DNA of 64,000 nucleotides, taken from Bacteroidota bacterium. Its GTDB lineage: Bacteria > Bacteroidota > Bacteroidia > Chitinophagales > Chitinophagaceae. The stretch spans positions 47,152 through 111,151 of the forward strand of contig JAFDXP010000067.1 of assembly GCA_018267875.1 (NCBI GenBank). The letters are read 5' to 3'. Shown one piece after another: positions 9,809-19,300 of this stretch. Position 1 is the stretch's first letter. The number at the start of each line of letters is the position of its first letter. The position numbers were made by a program, and so were the translations under genes. Below the pieces are notes generated by a model. That model was not told the origin of the DNA and ran no database searches. It saw only the letters and a list, made by a program, of their open reading frames with translations.

Positions 9809-10966
9809 ATGCAACATTCCAAGTTTAAAAATAGAATCTTAAATACAATAGTCTTCTCAATAGTATCAATGTTGTTTTGGCAATGTAGCAATCAGCCTAA
9901 AGCAATGCCGGAAAGCGTTTCCACAAATGATTCGATATTGATGCTTACATCTGCACAAGTGAAATATGCCTTCATTGAAACCGCCATTTTAAGGGATAAA
10001 AATATAGCGACAGTGATAAGACTAAACGGAAAAATTGATGTGCCTCCACAAAGCTTAGTTTCAGTAAGTGTTCCATTAGGCGGGTATTTAAAAAGTACGC
10101 GATTATTGTCAGGAATGCACGTAAGTAAAGGAGAGGTAATTGCCGTATTGGAAGACCCTCAGTATGTGCGATTGCAACAAGAATATCTACAAACAAAATC
10201 CAAATTGCATTTTGCTGAATTAAACTTCCAACGACAAAAAGCATTAAATGAAAGCCAAGCCAGTAGCGACAAAACAACACAGGAAGCACAAAGCGAAATG
10301 GAAAATCAGCGAATACTGTTGAGAGCATTAGCACAACAATTGAAGCTAATAAGCGTGAACCCTGATAATTTAACCGAAGCAAATATCACGAAGAGTGTTC
10401 CTGTTTATTGCACAATCAATGGGTATGTAAGTAAGGTGAATGTAAACATTGGTAAGTATGTTAATCCATCAGAAGTGCTATTTGAATTAATAGACCCAGC
10501 TGATATTCATCTCAATCTCAAAGCTTATGAAAAGGACGTAAACAAATTGCAAATCGGACAAAATCTGATTGCATTCAGCAATGCAAATCCTACTAAAAAA
10601 TACGCCGGAAAGATTATTCTTATCAGCAAAGACATCAGCAACGAAGGTATTTCTGAAATTCACTGCCACTTTGAACAATACGACAATTCACTACTTCCGG
10701 GCATGTACATGAATGCTGAAATCGAAACTCATTCTGCACTTTCTCAAGCTTTACCAGAAGAAAGCATAGTAAATTTTGAGGGTAAAGATTATGTTTTTGA
10801 AAGAAAAGACACACTTCAATTTGTAATGCTGTCAGTTCTAACAGGATTAAAAGAAAACGGCTATATTCAAATTCAAAATGGAAGCTACCTTTTAGGAAAA
10901 GATATTGTGGTAAAGAATGCTTATACCTTGTTGATGGCGTTGAAAAATAAAGTTACTGATGAATAA
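9809..10966 (+). CDS. RND efflux periplasmic adaptor (CusB/HlyD family), lipoprotein
   Basis: 385 aa. The N-terminus has a hydrophobic segment ending FWQC, a plausible lipobox with Cys near residue 26. The core shows the membrane-fusion-protein order: a first lipoyl half (SVPLGGYLKSTRLLSGMHVSKGEVIAVLED), an alpha-hairpin rich in Gln/Lys/Glu (about 120-180), a second lipoyl half (VPVYCTINGYVSKVNVNIGKY) and beta-barrel strands (GMYMNAEIE). It should bridge the upstream RND pump and its fused outer-membrane domain. It starts 3 nt after the pump stop, so co-transcription is almost certain. I see no His/Met-rich N-terminal metal chaperone stretch like that of CusB. Confidence 0.9.
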   Translation: MQHSKFKNRILNTIVFSIVSMLFWQCSNQPKAMPESVSTNDSILMLTSAQVKYAFIETAILRDKNIATVIRLNGKIDVPPQSLVSVSVPLGGYLKSTRLLSGMHVSKGEVIAVLEDPQYVRLQQEYLQTKSKLHFAELNFQRQKALNESQASSDKTTQEAQSEMENQRILLRALAQQLKLISVNPDNLTEANITKSVPVYCTINGYVSKVNVNIGKYVNPSEVLFELIDPADIHLNLKAYEKDVNKLQIGQNLIAFSNANPTKKYAGKIILISKDISNEGISEIHCHFEQYDNSLLPGMYMNAEIETHSALSQALPEESIVNFEGKDYVFERKDTLQFVMLSVLTGLKENGYIQIQNGSYLLGKDIVVKNAYTLLMALKNKVTDE

Positions 10967-11028
10967 AATCGAAGTATCGCACAGTACTTTGTATGCGCTG
11001 TTATTGTTTTCCTATAAACAACTGTTTT

Positions 11029-11742
11029 ATGAACAAGCCTGACAACGATCTTGAACATTATTTAGACAAGCATTATATCCATAAAAGCAATTGGCTTAGA
11101 GCAGCGGTGTTAGGTGCAAACGATGGAATCTTATCCGTTGCCAGTATTGCTATTGGTGTTACTACAGCAAATAATGACAGACATCCTATTATACTTGCTG
11201 CATTAGCCGGTTTAGTAGCAGGCGCATTGTCTATGGCTGCCGGAGAATATGTTTCAGTCAGTTCTCAAACTGATTTAGAACAAGCTGATATTGAACGAGA
11301 AAAACAAGAGTTAGCGGAAATGCCTGAATTAGAGTTGCAATTTTTAACTGAAATCTATGAAAAGCGAGGATTGCAAAAAGAGACTGCTAAACAAGTAGCA
11401 TTTGAATTAACAAAAAAAAATGCACTGCAAGCTCATTTAAGAGATGAATTAGGACTAAACGAAATAACAAAAGCCAATCCTATACAGGCTGCTCTTGCTT
11501 CAGCAGCGGCGTTCACGTCCGGTGGTATGTTACCGGTGATTATTACTTTCTTGTTACCGCTTGATTTTTTAGAATACTACCTCTATGGTTTTTCTATCAT
11601 TTTTCTAATCCTTTTAGGTGCCTTTGCTGCAAAGACAGGCGGTTCCAGCCCTAAAAAGGCAGTAATTAGAATTACCCTTTGGGGAACCATTGCTATGGTA
11701 CTTACGGCATTTGTAGGATATTTGTTTGGTGTCAACCTATAA
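11029..11742 (+). CDS. VIT1/CCC1-family Fe/Mn transporter
   Basis: 237 aa from ATG 11029 (MNKPDNDLEHYLDKHYIHKS). A longer in-frame start at 10993 adds an unlikely Cys-rich extension. The family pattern is clear: HKSNWLRAAVLGANDGILSV with the first helix, GLVAGALSMAAGEYVSVSSQ in TM2, a cytoplasmic Glu-rich helical insert (EQADIEREKQELAEMPELE) that forms the metal-binding domain in plant VIT1, and three C-terminal membrane segments. Members export Fe2+ or Mn2+ from the cytoplasm with proton antiport. It lies 62 nt after the efflux adaptor on the same strand and plausibly belongs to the same metal-homeostasis block. Confidence 0.88.
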   Translation: MNKPDNDLEHYLDKHYIHKSNWLRAAVLGANDGILSVASIAIGVTTANNDRHPIILAALAGLVAGALSMAAGEYVSVSSQTDLEQADIEREKQELAEMPELELQFLTEIYEKRGLQKETAKQVAFELTKKNALQAHLRDELGLNEITKANPIQAALASAAAFTSGGMLPVIITFLLPLDFLEYYLYGFSIIFLILLGAFAAKTGGSSPKKAVIRITLWGTIAMVLTAFVGYLFGVNL

Positions 11743-11797
11743 GACAATGTTTTCCACTTCTTACCTTTATCAAATTAAAATCTAACAAATTACATTA

Positions 11798-13093
11798 GTG
11801 GACATAGCACAGCTTTATCAAATTTTCAATCAATATCCCTCAGTTCAAACGGACACTAGGAAAATCAAAGAAGGTGATATTTTCTTTGCTTTAAAAGGAC
11901 CTAATTTTAATGGTAATCTTTTTGCTCAAGCTGCTTTAGAAGCCGGTGCTGCATATGCAATTGTTGACGATCCTTTGGTTGCTAATCAAAGCAACATTTT
12001 CTTAGTTGAAGATGTTTTAAAAACTTTACAACAACTTGCCCTTCACCATAGACAACAATTTTCCATTCCTTTTATTGCCATAACCGGATCTAATGGAAAG
12101 ACAACAACCAAAGAATTAATCACAACTGTCCTGAGCTGCAAATTTAAAACATACGCTACCGAAGGCAATCTGAACAATCATATAGGCGTACCACTCACTT
12201 TGCTGAAAATAAAGCCTGATGCAGAAATGGCTGTCATAGAAATGGGCGCAAATCATCAAAAGGAAATAGAAAGCTATTGCAAAATGGTACTACCTACGCA
12301 TGGCATCATTACCAATTGCGGAAAGGCACACATTGAAGGTTTCGGTGGAGAAGAAGGAGTAAGGAAAGGGAAAGGCGAATTATATGACTTTCTGGCAAAA
12401 TCAGATGGCTCCATTTTTAGAAACACGGATCTTTCATACTTAAAAGAAATGTCAGTTTCAATAAAAAACCAAATTACTTATGGAAGCGCTGATGCTTATT
12501 TTGTAGGAAAGCCCTTAACTCAAGACGGAATATTTTTAGCGGTTGCTATTCTTTCCCGAAATGCTGAAGTAAAAATAGTTACTCAATTAGTGGGTACATT
12601 CAATTTCCCTAACGTAATGGTAGCTGTAGCTGTCGGTATGCATTTTGGAATTGGAATTGATGAAATAAAAGAAGCTATCGAACAATATCAACCTGATAAT
12701 AGCCGATCTCAATTTATCCAAGTGAGGAATAATTCAGTGATTTTAGATGCCTATAATGCCAATCCTACCAGCATGAAAGTAGCCATAGAAAACTTTGCAA
12801 CACTACCAGCTCACAAAAAAATATTATGGTTGGGCGGCATGAAAGAAATGGGACAGGCAGAAGAAAAAGAACATCAAGCCTTAGTAGCATTGGTTGCAAA
12901 ATGGACATGGGAGGATGTGGTTTTGGTTGGTAAAGAATTTAAAAACTGCATCGGTCAATATCAATGGTTTGAGAACTCAGCTCAAGCCGCTGAAACCCTT
13001 GCCCTACACAAGCCTGATGAAGCTACAATATTAATTAAGGGGTCACGAGGAAGTAGAATGGAATTGTTGTTAGAAATGCTTCAAAAAACATAA
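11798..13093 (+). CDS. murF: UDP-N-acetylmuramoyl-tripeptide--D-alanyl-D-alanine ligase
   Basis: 431 aa from GTG 11798. MurF adds D-Ala-D-Ala to UDP-MurNAc-tripeptide, the last cytoplasmic step of the muropeptide precursor. The N-terminal domain has TDTRKIKEGDIFFALKG, the ATP P-loop is AITGSNGKTTTKELI, and the central domain has EMGANHQKEI and ITNCGKAHIEGFG. The C-terminal domain begins after DAYNANPTSMK (the conserved Asn-Pro-Thr/Ser-Ser region) and ends with ILIKGSRGSRMELL. Length is normal. Other mur genes are not adjacent. Confidence 0.95.
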   Translation: MDIAQLYQIFNQYPSVQTDTRKIKEGDIFFALKGPNFNGNLFAQAALEAGAAYAIVDDPLVANQSNIFLVEDVLKTLQQLALHHRQQFSIPFIAITGSNGKTTTKELITTVLSCKFKTYATEGNLNNHIGVPLTLLKIKPDAEMAVIEMGANHQKEIESYCKMVLPTHGIITNCGKAHIEGFGGEEGVRKGKGELYDFLAKSDGSIFRNTDLSYLKEMSVSIKNQITYGSADAYFVGKPLTQDGIFLAVAILSRNAEVKIVTQLVGTFNFPNVMVAVAVGMHFGIGIDEIKEAIEQYQPDNSRSQFIQVRNNSVILDAYNANPTSMKVAIENFATLPAHKKILWLGGMKEMGQAEEKEHQALVALVAKWTWEDVVLVGKEFKNCIGQYQWFENSAQAAETLALHKPDEATILIKGSRGSRMELLLEMLQKT

Positions 13094-13104
13094 ACGACCA
13101 ACTC

Positions 13105-13150
13105 ATTTTCACCATTCTATCAGAACAAAGTATTTTCACCATTTTATCAG
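13105..13150 (+). repeat. Tandem 19-bp direct repeat upstream of the enoyl-CoA hydratase gene
   Basis: ATTTTCACCATTYTATCAG occurs at 13105-13123 and again at 13132-13150 with one mismatch, 27 bp apart start to start. The second copy ends 6 nt before the ATG at 13157. This could be an operator pair or a small duplication. Confidence 0.6.
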
Positions 13151-13156
13151 CATAAC

Positions 13157-13933
13157 ATGAATACAATTCTTATCAGCATAAAGGACAGCGTTGCTTATTT
13201 ACAGCTCAATCGCACGGAAAAATTTAACAGCTTTAACCGTGAAATGTCGCTTGACTTACAACGCGCATTGAACGATTGTGAAAACAATGAGGATGTACGC
13301 TGTATCGTACTTTCAGGAGCGGGTAAGGCTTTTTGTGCTGGACAAGATTTGGCTGAGGCTACTGCACCGGACGGACCAGAATTAGAACGGATAGTTGAAG
13401 AACACTACAATCCTATCATCCAAAAGCTTCGTCAAATTGAAAAGCCCATTATTGCAGCTGTAAATGGAGTTGCAGCCGGTGCTGGTGCCAATATTGCGTT
13501 GGCTTGCGATATCGTTGTAGCTTCAGAAAATGCTTCATTCATTCAAGCTTTCAGCAAAATTGGATTGATCCCGGATAGCGGTGGAACCTATTTTCTTCCA
13601 CGCTTAATTGGTTTACAAAGAGCAACAGCCTTGATGTTTACCGCAGAAAAAGTTTCAGCCTATGATGCTTTGCAAATAGGCATGGTGTATAAAGTGTTTT
13701 CAGACGAATCCTTTCTATTAGAAACACAAAAGTTAGCAACAAACTTAGCTCAAATGCCCACAAAAGGAATTGGGCTTACCAAGCGTTTACTCAATGAATC
13801 GTTTAGCAATAATCTTACTCAACAATTAGAAAGAGAAAAACAAATGCAGGTGGAGGCCGGGCAAACACACGATTTTAATGAAGGAGTAGCTGCCTTCTTA
13901 GAAAAAAGAAATCCAGTTTTCAAAGGGGAATAA
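13157..13933 (+). CDS. Enoyl-CoA hydratase/isomerase family protein (PaaG-like)
   Basis: 258 aa crotonase-fold enzyme. Visible features are SGAGKAFCAGQDLAEA (oxyanion-hole Ala/Gly region), VNGVAAGAGANIALACDIVVA (second oxyanion-hole region), and GLIPDSGGTYFLPRLIG, where Asp replaces the second hydratase Glu. That Asp and the GQDL motif resemble PaaG, which isomerises ring-1,2-epoxyphenylacetyl-CoA to the oxepin. No other phenylacetate gene is beside it; the PaaE-like reductase at 35.9 kb is distant. A short-chain enoyl-CoA isomerase role is therefore equally possible. It starts 63 nt after murF and converges with the leftward aminotransferase. Confidence 0.85.
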   Translation: MNTILISIKDSVAYLQLNRTEKFNSFNREMSLDLQRALNDCENNEDVRCIVLSGAGKAFCAGQDLAEATAPDGPELERIVEEHYNPIIQKLRQIEKPIIAAVNGVAAGAGANIALACDIVVASENASFIQAFSKIGLIPDSGGTYFLPRLIGLQRATALMFTAEKVSAYDALQIGMVYKVFSDESFLLETQKLATNLAQMPTKGIGLTKRLLNESFSNNLTQQLEREKQMQVEAGQTHDFNEGVAAFLEKRNPVFKGE

Positions 13934-13941
13934 AAAAATCG

Positions 13942-15087
13942 TTAAATGCTTTTTAAAGCAGTCAACTTTTCTACGGCTCGAAGCAAGGTGTCTTCCTTTT
14001 TTGCAAAACAAAATCGAACCATATTGCTATCCTTTCTATTTGCATAAAATGGACTTAGTGGGATGGTTGCAACACCATAATTTTGGGTAAGCCATTCTGC
14101 AAATTCAACATCAGGCAAGTTGCTAATCCGTTCATAACTCATGGTTTGAAAATAGCTCCCGGTGGACTTTTGGTGCATGGTAAATGGCAAATCTGCCATT
14201 AATGAAAGAAAGTAATCTCGTTTTGTTTGCATCCATTCGCCCACCTTCGGGCGACCCGAAATAGCCAAATACTTGGCAATGGCATATTGAGCCGGTGTGT
14301 TTACTGAAAAGGAAAGATATTGATGCAGTTTTCTAAACCCTTTAGTAAGAATTTCAGGCGCAATTACATAACCTACTTTCCAGCCGGTATTATTAAAGAC
14401 TTTTCCAAAAGAAAAAATGGCAAAACTTCTGCTTCTTAGTTCTTCATGTTCCAACACTGAATAATGACGTGCTTGATCGAACACCAACTGTTCATAAACT
14501 TCATCAGACAAAACAATGATTGATGTATTGCGAACAATATTCGCTAACTCATTCCAATCTTCCTTTTGCCAAATAGACCCGGTCGGATTGTGAGGTGTAT
14601 TAATAATGATGGCTCGAGTTTTCAAGGTAACTGCAGCCCTAACCTGTTGCCAATCTACCTGAAAAGATGGCTTAGATAATGAAATTGGAATTGGTTTGCA
14701 GCCTAAAGATTCAATATTAGGAATGTAGCTGTCATAAGCCGGTTCAAGAACGATGACTTCATCATTGGGCTTTAAGAAGGAGGCAAAACAAGTATAGATT
14801 CCATAAGTTGCACCGGGCGTAATAGTAATCTCAACTTCAGGCTTGATGGTAACACTATATCGCATTTTAAAATCATCGGCTATCGCTTCTCTCAACATCG
14901 GCAAGCCGGACATAGGTGCATATTGATTAAAGTTTCCTTGTACAGCCTCATAAAGCAGCGATGATAATCGTTCATCAATAGCAAAATCAGGAAAACCTTG
15001 TGCGAGGTTAATAGCATTGTATTGCACAGCCAATGCACTCATCACAGAAAATATGTTTGTCGCTTGAATAGCGTAGTTTTCTGACAT
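13942..15087 (-). CDS. Class I/II PLP aminotransferase, methionine/kynurenine aminotransferase type
   Basis: 381 aa fold-type I aminotransferase. Evidence includes NLAQGFPDF near the N-terminus, the substrate-loop region YAPMSGLPMLREAIA, cofactor ring contacts in TPGATYGIY, NTPHNPTG, the LSDEVYEQLVF segment with the conserved Asp, and the Schiff-base lysine in FSFGKVFNNTGWKVGY (about K229). The pattern matches YbdL-type methionine aminotransferases and the closely related kynurenine-oxoglutarate transaminases. Exact substrate cannot be read. It lies 13 nt downstream of the guanylyltransferase gene, so co-transcription is likely, though no shared pathway is obvious. Confidence 0.87.
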   Translation of the reverse strand: MSENYAIQATNIFSVMSALAVQYNAINLAQGFPDFAIDERLSSLLYEAVQGNFNQYAPMSGLPMLREAIADDFKMRYSVTIKPEVEITITPGATYGIYTCFASFLKPNDEVIVLEPAYDSYIPNIESLGCKPIPISLSKPSFQVDWQQVRAAVTLKTRAIIINTPHNPTGSIWQKEDWNELANIVRNTSIIVLSDEVYEQLVFDQARHYSVLEHEELRSRSFAIFSFGKVFNNTGWKVGYVIAPEILTKGFRKLHQYLSFSVNTPAQYAIAKYLAISGRPKVGEWMQTKRDYFLSLMADLPFTMHQKSTGSYFQTMSYERISNLPDVEFAEWLTQNYGVATIPLSPFYANRKDSNMVRFCFAKKEDTLLRAVEKLTALKSI

Positions 15088-15100
15088 TACCTAATTGATT

Positions 15101-16183
15101 TTATAGATAGCGTTCGCCTTTTTGTCTTTTCACTTCAGCTACATATTCTTTGATTTGTTGCTCACGATTTCGTTCGCAAACTAATAACACATCCGGTGTG
15201 TCTATCACAATCATCTTTTCCAATCCTTGCAGTAAAACCAATTTGTCATTATGCACTTTCACCATGCACTCCGTTGCATCAATAATCATTACATCATTTC
15301 CATAAACAGCATTGCCGAGATAATCTTTTTCTGAATTTTCATACGCACTTTCCCAAGTTCCTAAATCGCACCACCCAAAATAAGAAGGGATTACAAATAC
15401 ATTTTGTGCTTTTTCCATAATGCCATAATCAATAGAGATATTTGTGCATTGTTGATAAAGTTCAGTGATGGCAGCTTGCTCCTGTGGCGTGTTGTAAGCA
15501 CTTTTTGCTTGTGAAAAAACTTCGTACATTTCAGGAAGATAACGCTCAATTGCATCCAGAATGGATTGTACATTCCAAACAAAAATGCCGGCATTCCAAA
15601 GAAAATCGCCACTCTTCAAGAAAGTTTGAGCTAATTCTAATGAAGGCTTTTCAGTAAAGGTCTTTACTCGAAAAACACTATTTGATTCATCACTATTTTC
15701 ATACTGAATATAGCCATATCCGGTATCCGGTCTCGTTGGTTTGATTCCTAAAGTAAGTAATGCAGTATGGTCTGCAACATATCTGAGAGCTTCATGGGCA
15801 GTACGAACAAAGCCCGTTTCATCCATAATTAAATGGTCAGCCGGCGATACAATGATGTTGGCATGGGGATTTATAGTTTGAATTTTATGGGCAAAATAAG
15901 CAATACAAGGAGCTGTGTTTTTTCTGCTGGGTTCGCTGATAATGTTTCCTGCAGCCACGTCCGGCAACTGTTGATGAAGGGTTTCAACATAAGCATGATT
16001 GGTGATGAAGTAAATATTTTCTGCCGGAACAATATTCCGAAATCGATGAAAAGTCCATTGTAATAATGATTTTCCAGTACCCAATAGGTCTAAAAATTGC
16101 TTGGGGTATGCCGTTCTACTTTCCGGCCAAAAACGGCTACCAATACCACCGGCCATGATGAGAACGTAATCATTTTGGTTCAT
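15101..16183 (-). CDS. Mannose-1-phosphate guanylyltransferase
   Basis: 360 aa. The nucleotidyltransferase signature MAGGIGSRFWPESRTAYPKQF lies at the N-terminus, followed by GTGKSLLQWTFHRF, SPADHLIMDE (metal/nucleotide Asp), FTEKPSLELAQ, FLWNAGIFVW and FGWCDLGTWES. It makes GDP-mannose from GTP and mannose-1-phosphate for surface polysaccharide or glycan synthesis. Length corresponds to the short form without the C-terminal phosphomannose isomerase domain. Divergent from the NRPS/PKS locus with a 151-bp intergenic region. Confidence 0.92.
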   Translation of the reverse strand: MNQNDYVLIMAGGIGSRFWPESRTAYPKQFLDLLGTGKSLLQWTFHRFRNIVPAENIYFITNHAYVETLHQQLPDVAAGNIISEPSRKNTAPCIAYFAHKIQTINPHANIIVSPADHLIMDETGFVRTAHEALRYVADHTALLTLGIKPTRPDTGYGYIQYENSDESNSVFRVKTFTEKPSLELAQTFLKSGDFLWNAGIFVWNVQSILDAIERYLPEMYEVFSQAKSAYNTPQEQAAITELYQQCTNISIDYGIMEKAQNVFVIPSYFGWCDLGTWESAYENSEKDYLGNAVYGNDVMIIDATECMVKVHNDKLVLLQGLEKMIVIDTPDVLLVCERNREQQIKEYVAEVKRQKGERYL

Positions 16184-16282
16184 GTTTCTTGAAATATCCG
16201 CTAAAATACTTCATTAATTTGGGGATAGATAAATTCCCTCACAATCTTTGCATTCGTTAATGTAATGCTATTGATACCAATA

Positions 16283-16320
16283 TTTGTACAGTAAAAAAAT
16301 CGGTAATAGTAGTTTTACCG
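16283..16320 (+). promoter_or_regulatory. Candidate promoter and inverted repeat upstream of the NRPS/PKS gene
   Basis: An inverted repeat CGGTAA (16301-16306) / TTACCG (16315-16320) overlaps a possible -7 element TAGTTTTA (16310-16317, one mismatch to TAnnTTTG). TTTG lies at 16283-16286, 23 nt upstream, slightly longer than usual spacing. The ATG follows at 16335. An operator over the promoter is possible but unproven. Confidence 0.35.
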
Positions 16321-16334
16321 CATAGTTTTTTGCC

Positions 16335-19300
16335 ATGATAAACAACCTAACCATCCTAAAGGCTTTTGCAGAACAAGTTTCTCTTTATGGGAACCATTTG
16401 GCTGTTAAATACAAAGATTTTGAACTGAGCTATATTCAATTAGAGCTGCTTTCCAATCAAGTTGCAAACGCTCTGATCGAAAAAGGAATTCGACCAAATG
16501 ACTTAGTGCCTATTTGTTTGCATGATCCACTCGATATGGTAATCGGAATATGGGGTATATTGAAAGCAGGAGCTGCTTTTGTGCCGATAGATCCATTATT
16601 CCCAACAGAAAGGATTCAGTTTATTATAAAAGATGCTGAATCAAAAATTATCCTTTCTGCTCCCGATATATCTAATGAATTTGAAAACAATTCAAACACT
16701 CAATTTCTATTAACCAATAGTCATTGGGCAAACCTATCTGAATATACAGATCAAGCACCCAAAATAGAGGTGACAGGATTGAATATTGCCTATGTCATCT
16801 ACACTTCCGGCTCAACCGGTGCACCAAAAGGAGCCTTAATTTCGCATGGATCTGTTTGTGATTATTTGAATGGTTTATTTAGCCGTATTCCTTATGCTGA
16901 ATGTAAGAATTATGCACTCGGCGCAACCTTTGCTGCTGATTTTGTGATCACCCATTTGTTTGGCTCACTAACACATGGAAGCACCTTACACGTTTTCACC
17001 AAAGAGGATTATAATGATGTTGCTTTTATTCATCAATATTTCACAGAACATCAGATTGATTGCATCAAAATTGTTCCTTCTCATTGGAGATCACTTTCCC
17101 TAAATGGCATCAATTTAATGCCTCGTAAAATTTTGATGTTTGCTGGTGAAGCACTTTATACAGATGCCATTCGAGATATTATTCCAGCAGCTTCTCGCTC
17201 TTGTATTTTAGTGAATTTATATGGTCCAACAGAAACCACTGTTGCGCAATTGCTTCATGTGATTGATGAAAAGCGAACCTATGGAAAAACTATTCCCATA
17301 GGTACAACATTTACCGATGCGCAGATTTACATTCTTAATGAAAAAAATGAACGAATGGAAGGCGTTTGTGAAGGTGAATTATATATAGCAGGCAATTGTG
17401 TAGGAATAGGATACTTAAACCGACCAGAGTTAACAAAAGAGCGATTTTTGCAAGATAGATTTTCTATCAATTCTGATGCTAAAATGTATAAGACAGGCGA
17501 TATTGTTAGAAGATTAGAAGATGGAAATATTGAGTTTGTTGGCAGGGTTGATGATCAAGTAAAAATTCGTGGATACAGAATTGAATTAGGGGAAATAGAA
17601 AGCACTTTACAACGTGCACCGGGCGTGAATCAATGTGTAGTTCAGGTGAAAGAAGGAAGAAATGGCGATAACCGTTTAGTAGGCTATGTAATATGCCCAG
17701 AGGGCTTTAATAAATCTGCAATTTTATCGTTTTTAGAAACGCATTTACCGGACTATATGGTGCCACGTTTATTGATGCACCTATCAGTTTTTCCATTTTT
17801 AGCAAATGGGAAAATAGATAAAAAAGCACTACCTAATCCAGTGGCAGACTCCTTATTGAAAAATGCTTTTGTGGCTCCAACTACAGAAACTGAAAAAGTA
17901 ATTTCTACTATTTGGAAGGATGTATTAGGAATTGATAGAGCAGGTGCTGAAGATAATTTCTTTGAATTAGGCGGCAGCTCTCTCCTCTCTTTAAAATTTG
18001 TAGATTTTTACAACAAAAAAACCGGAAACAAATTACCCGTTGTCAAACTGTATCAATTTCCCAAACTAAAAGATTTGGCAAATTATTTAGATGGGCGAGT
18101 TTCAGAGCAAGTATTTAATCAAGCTTCCAAAAGCAAGCCTGACAATGATGTAGCAATCATAGGTATGTCTGCTCGCCTTCCCGGAGCTGAGTCTATTGAA
18201 GCATATTGGCAACTGCTTACAACTGGAAAGGAATCTGTTACTTTTTTTAATGAAAATGATATAGACGCATCTATTTCTGATGCCGTAAAAAACAACAAAG
18301 ACTATGTTCCTGCGCGAGGTATTTTGAGCAATGTAAAAGCTTTTGATGCTGCTTTCTTTGGCATTTCGTCAAGTGTAGCAAAAGTTATGGATCCTCAGCA
18401 AAGGTTGTTTCTTGAAATTGCTTGGGAAGCCTTAGAACAAAGCGGATATAGCAAAGAAAATGCTCAGGAAGTGATTGGTGTATTTGCAGGTGTTAATTCT
18501 AACACTTACTTCATTAACAACGTCATGTCACATCCTGAATTACTTGAACAAACAGGATCCTTGCGAACCACTTTTGTGAATGATAAGGATTATGTTGCTA
18601 CTCGTACTTCCTATACTTTCGATTTAAAAGGTCCCGCAGTAAATGTGCAAAGTGCTTGTTCCACCTCGTTAGTAGCCATTGCTCAAGCGGTGCAAAGTAT
18701 CCGATCAGGACAATGTTCTATGGCACTTGCAGGGGGCGTTTCTATAACTGTACCTGTCCATTCAGGGCATTTATACGAAGAGGGTGCAATGTTCAGCAAA
18801 GATGGGCATTGCCGACCTTTTGATGCCTGTGCAACCGGTACTACTTTCAGTGATGGTGGTGGTGTTGTTTTATTAAAAAGTAAAGCACAAGCCATTAAAG
18901 ATGGTGATGTTATTTATGCTGTAATCAAGGGTGTTGGCATTAGCAATGATGGCGGTGGAAAAGGAAGTTTTATGGCTCCCAATGCGCAAGGTCAAGCTGC
19001 TGCTATTCGTATGGCTATTGATGATGCTGGCATTCAACCTGATTCGATTTCTTATATTGAATCACATGGTACTGCTACACCTCTTGGCGACCCAATTGAA
19101 ATCGAAGGACTAAAACTTGCATTTGGCAATACAATCCGAAAACAATATTGTGGAATCGGATCTGTAAAAGGAAATTTCGGACATCTTACCATTGCTTCCG
19201 GCGTAGCTGGCATAATCAAGACAGCATTGAGTTTGTATCATCAAAAAATGTTGCCTTCTATCAACTTTTCTCAACCCAATCCATTAATTGATTTTTCTAA

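Noticed and set aside
9972..10382. 136-codon minus-strand frame inside the efflux adaptor gene
   Set aside because: Hydrophobic-looking, but lies antisense to clear adaptor-coding sequence and resembles no family.
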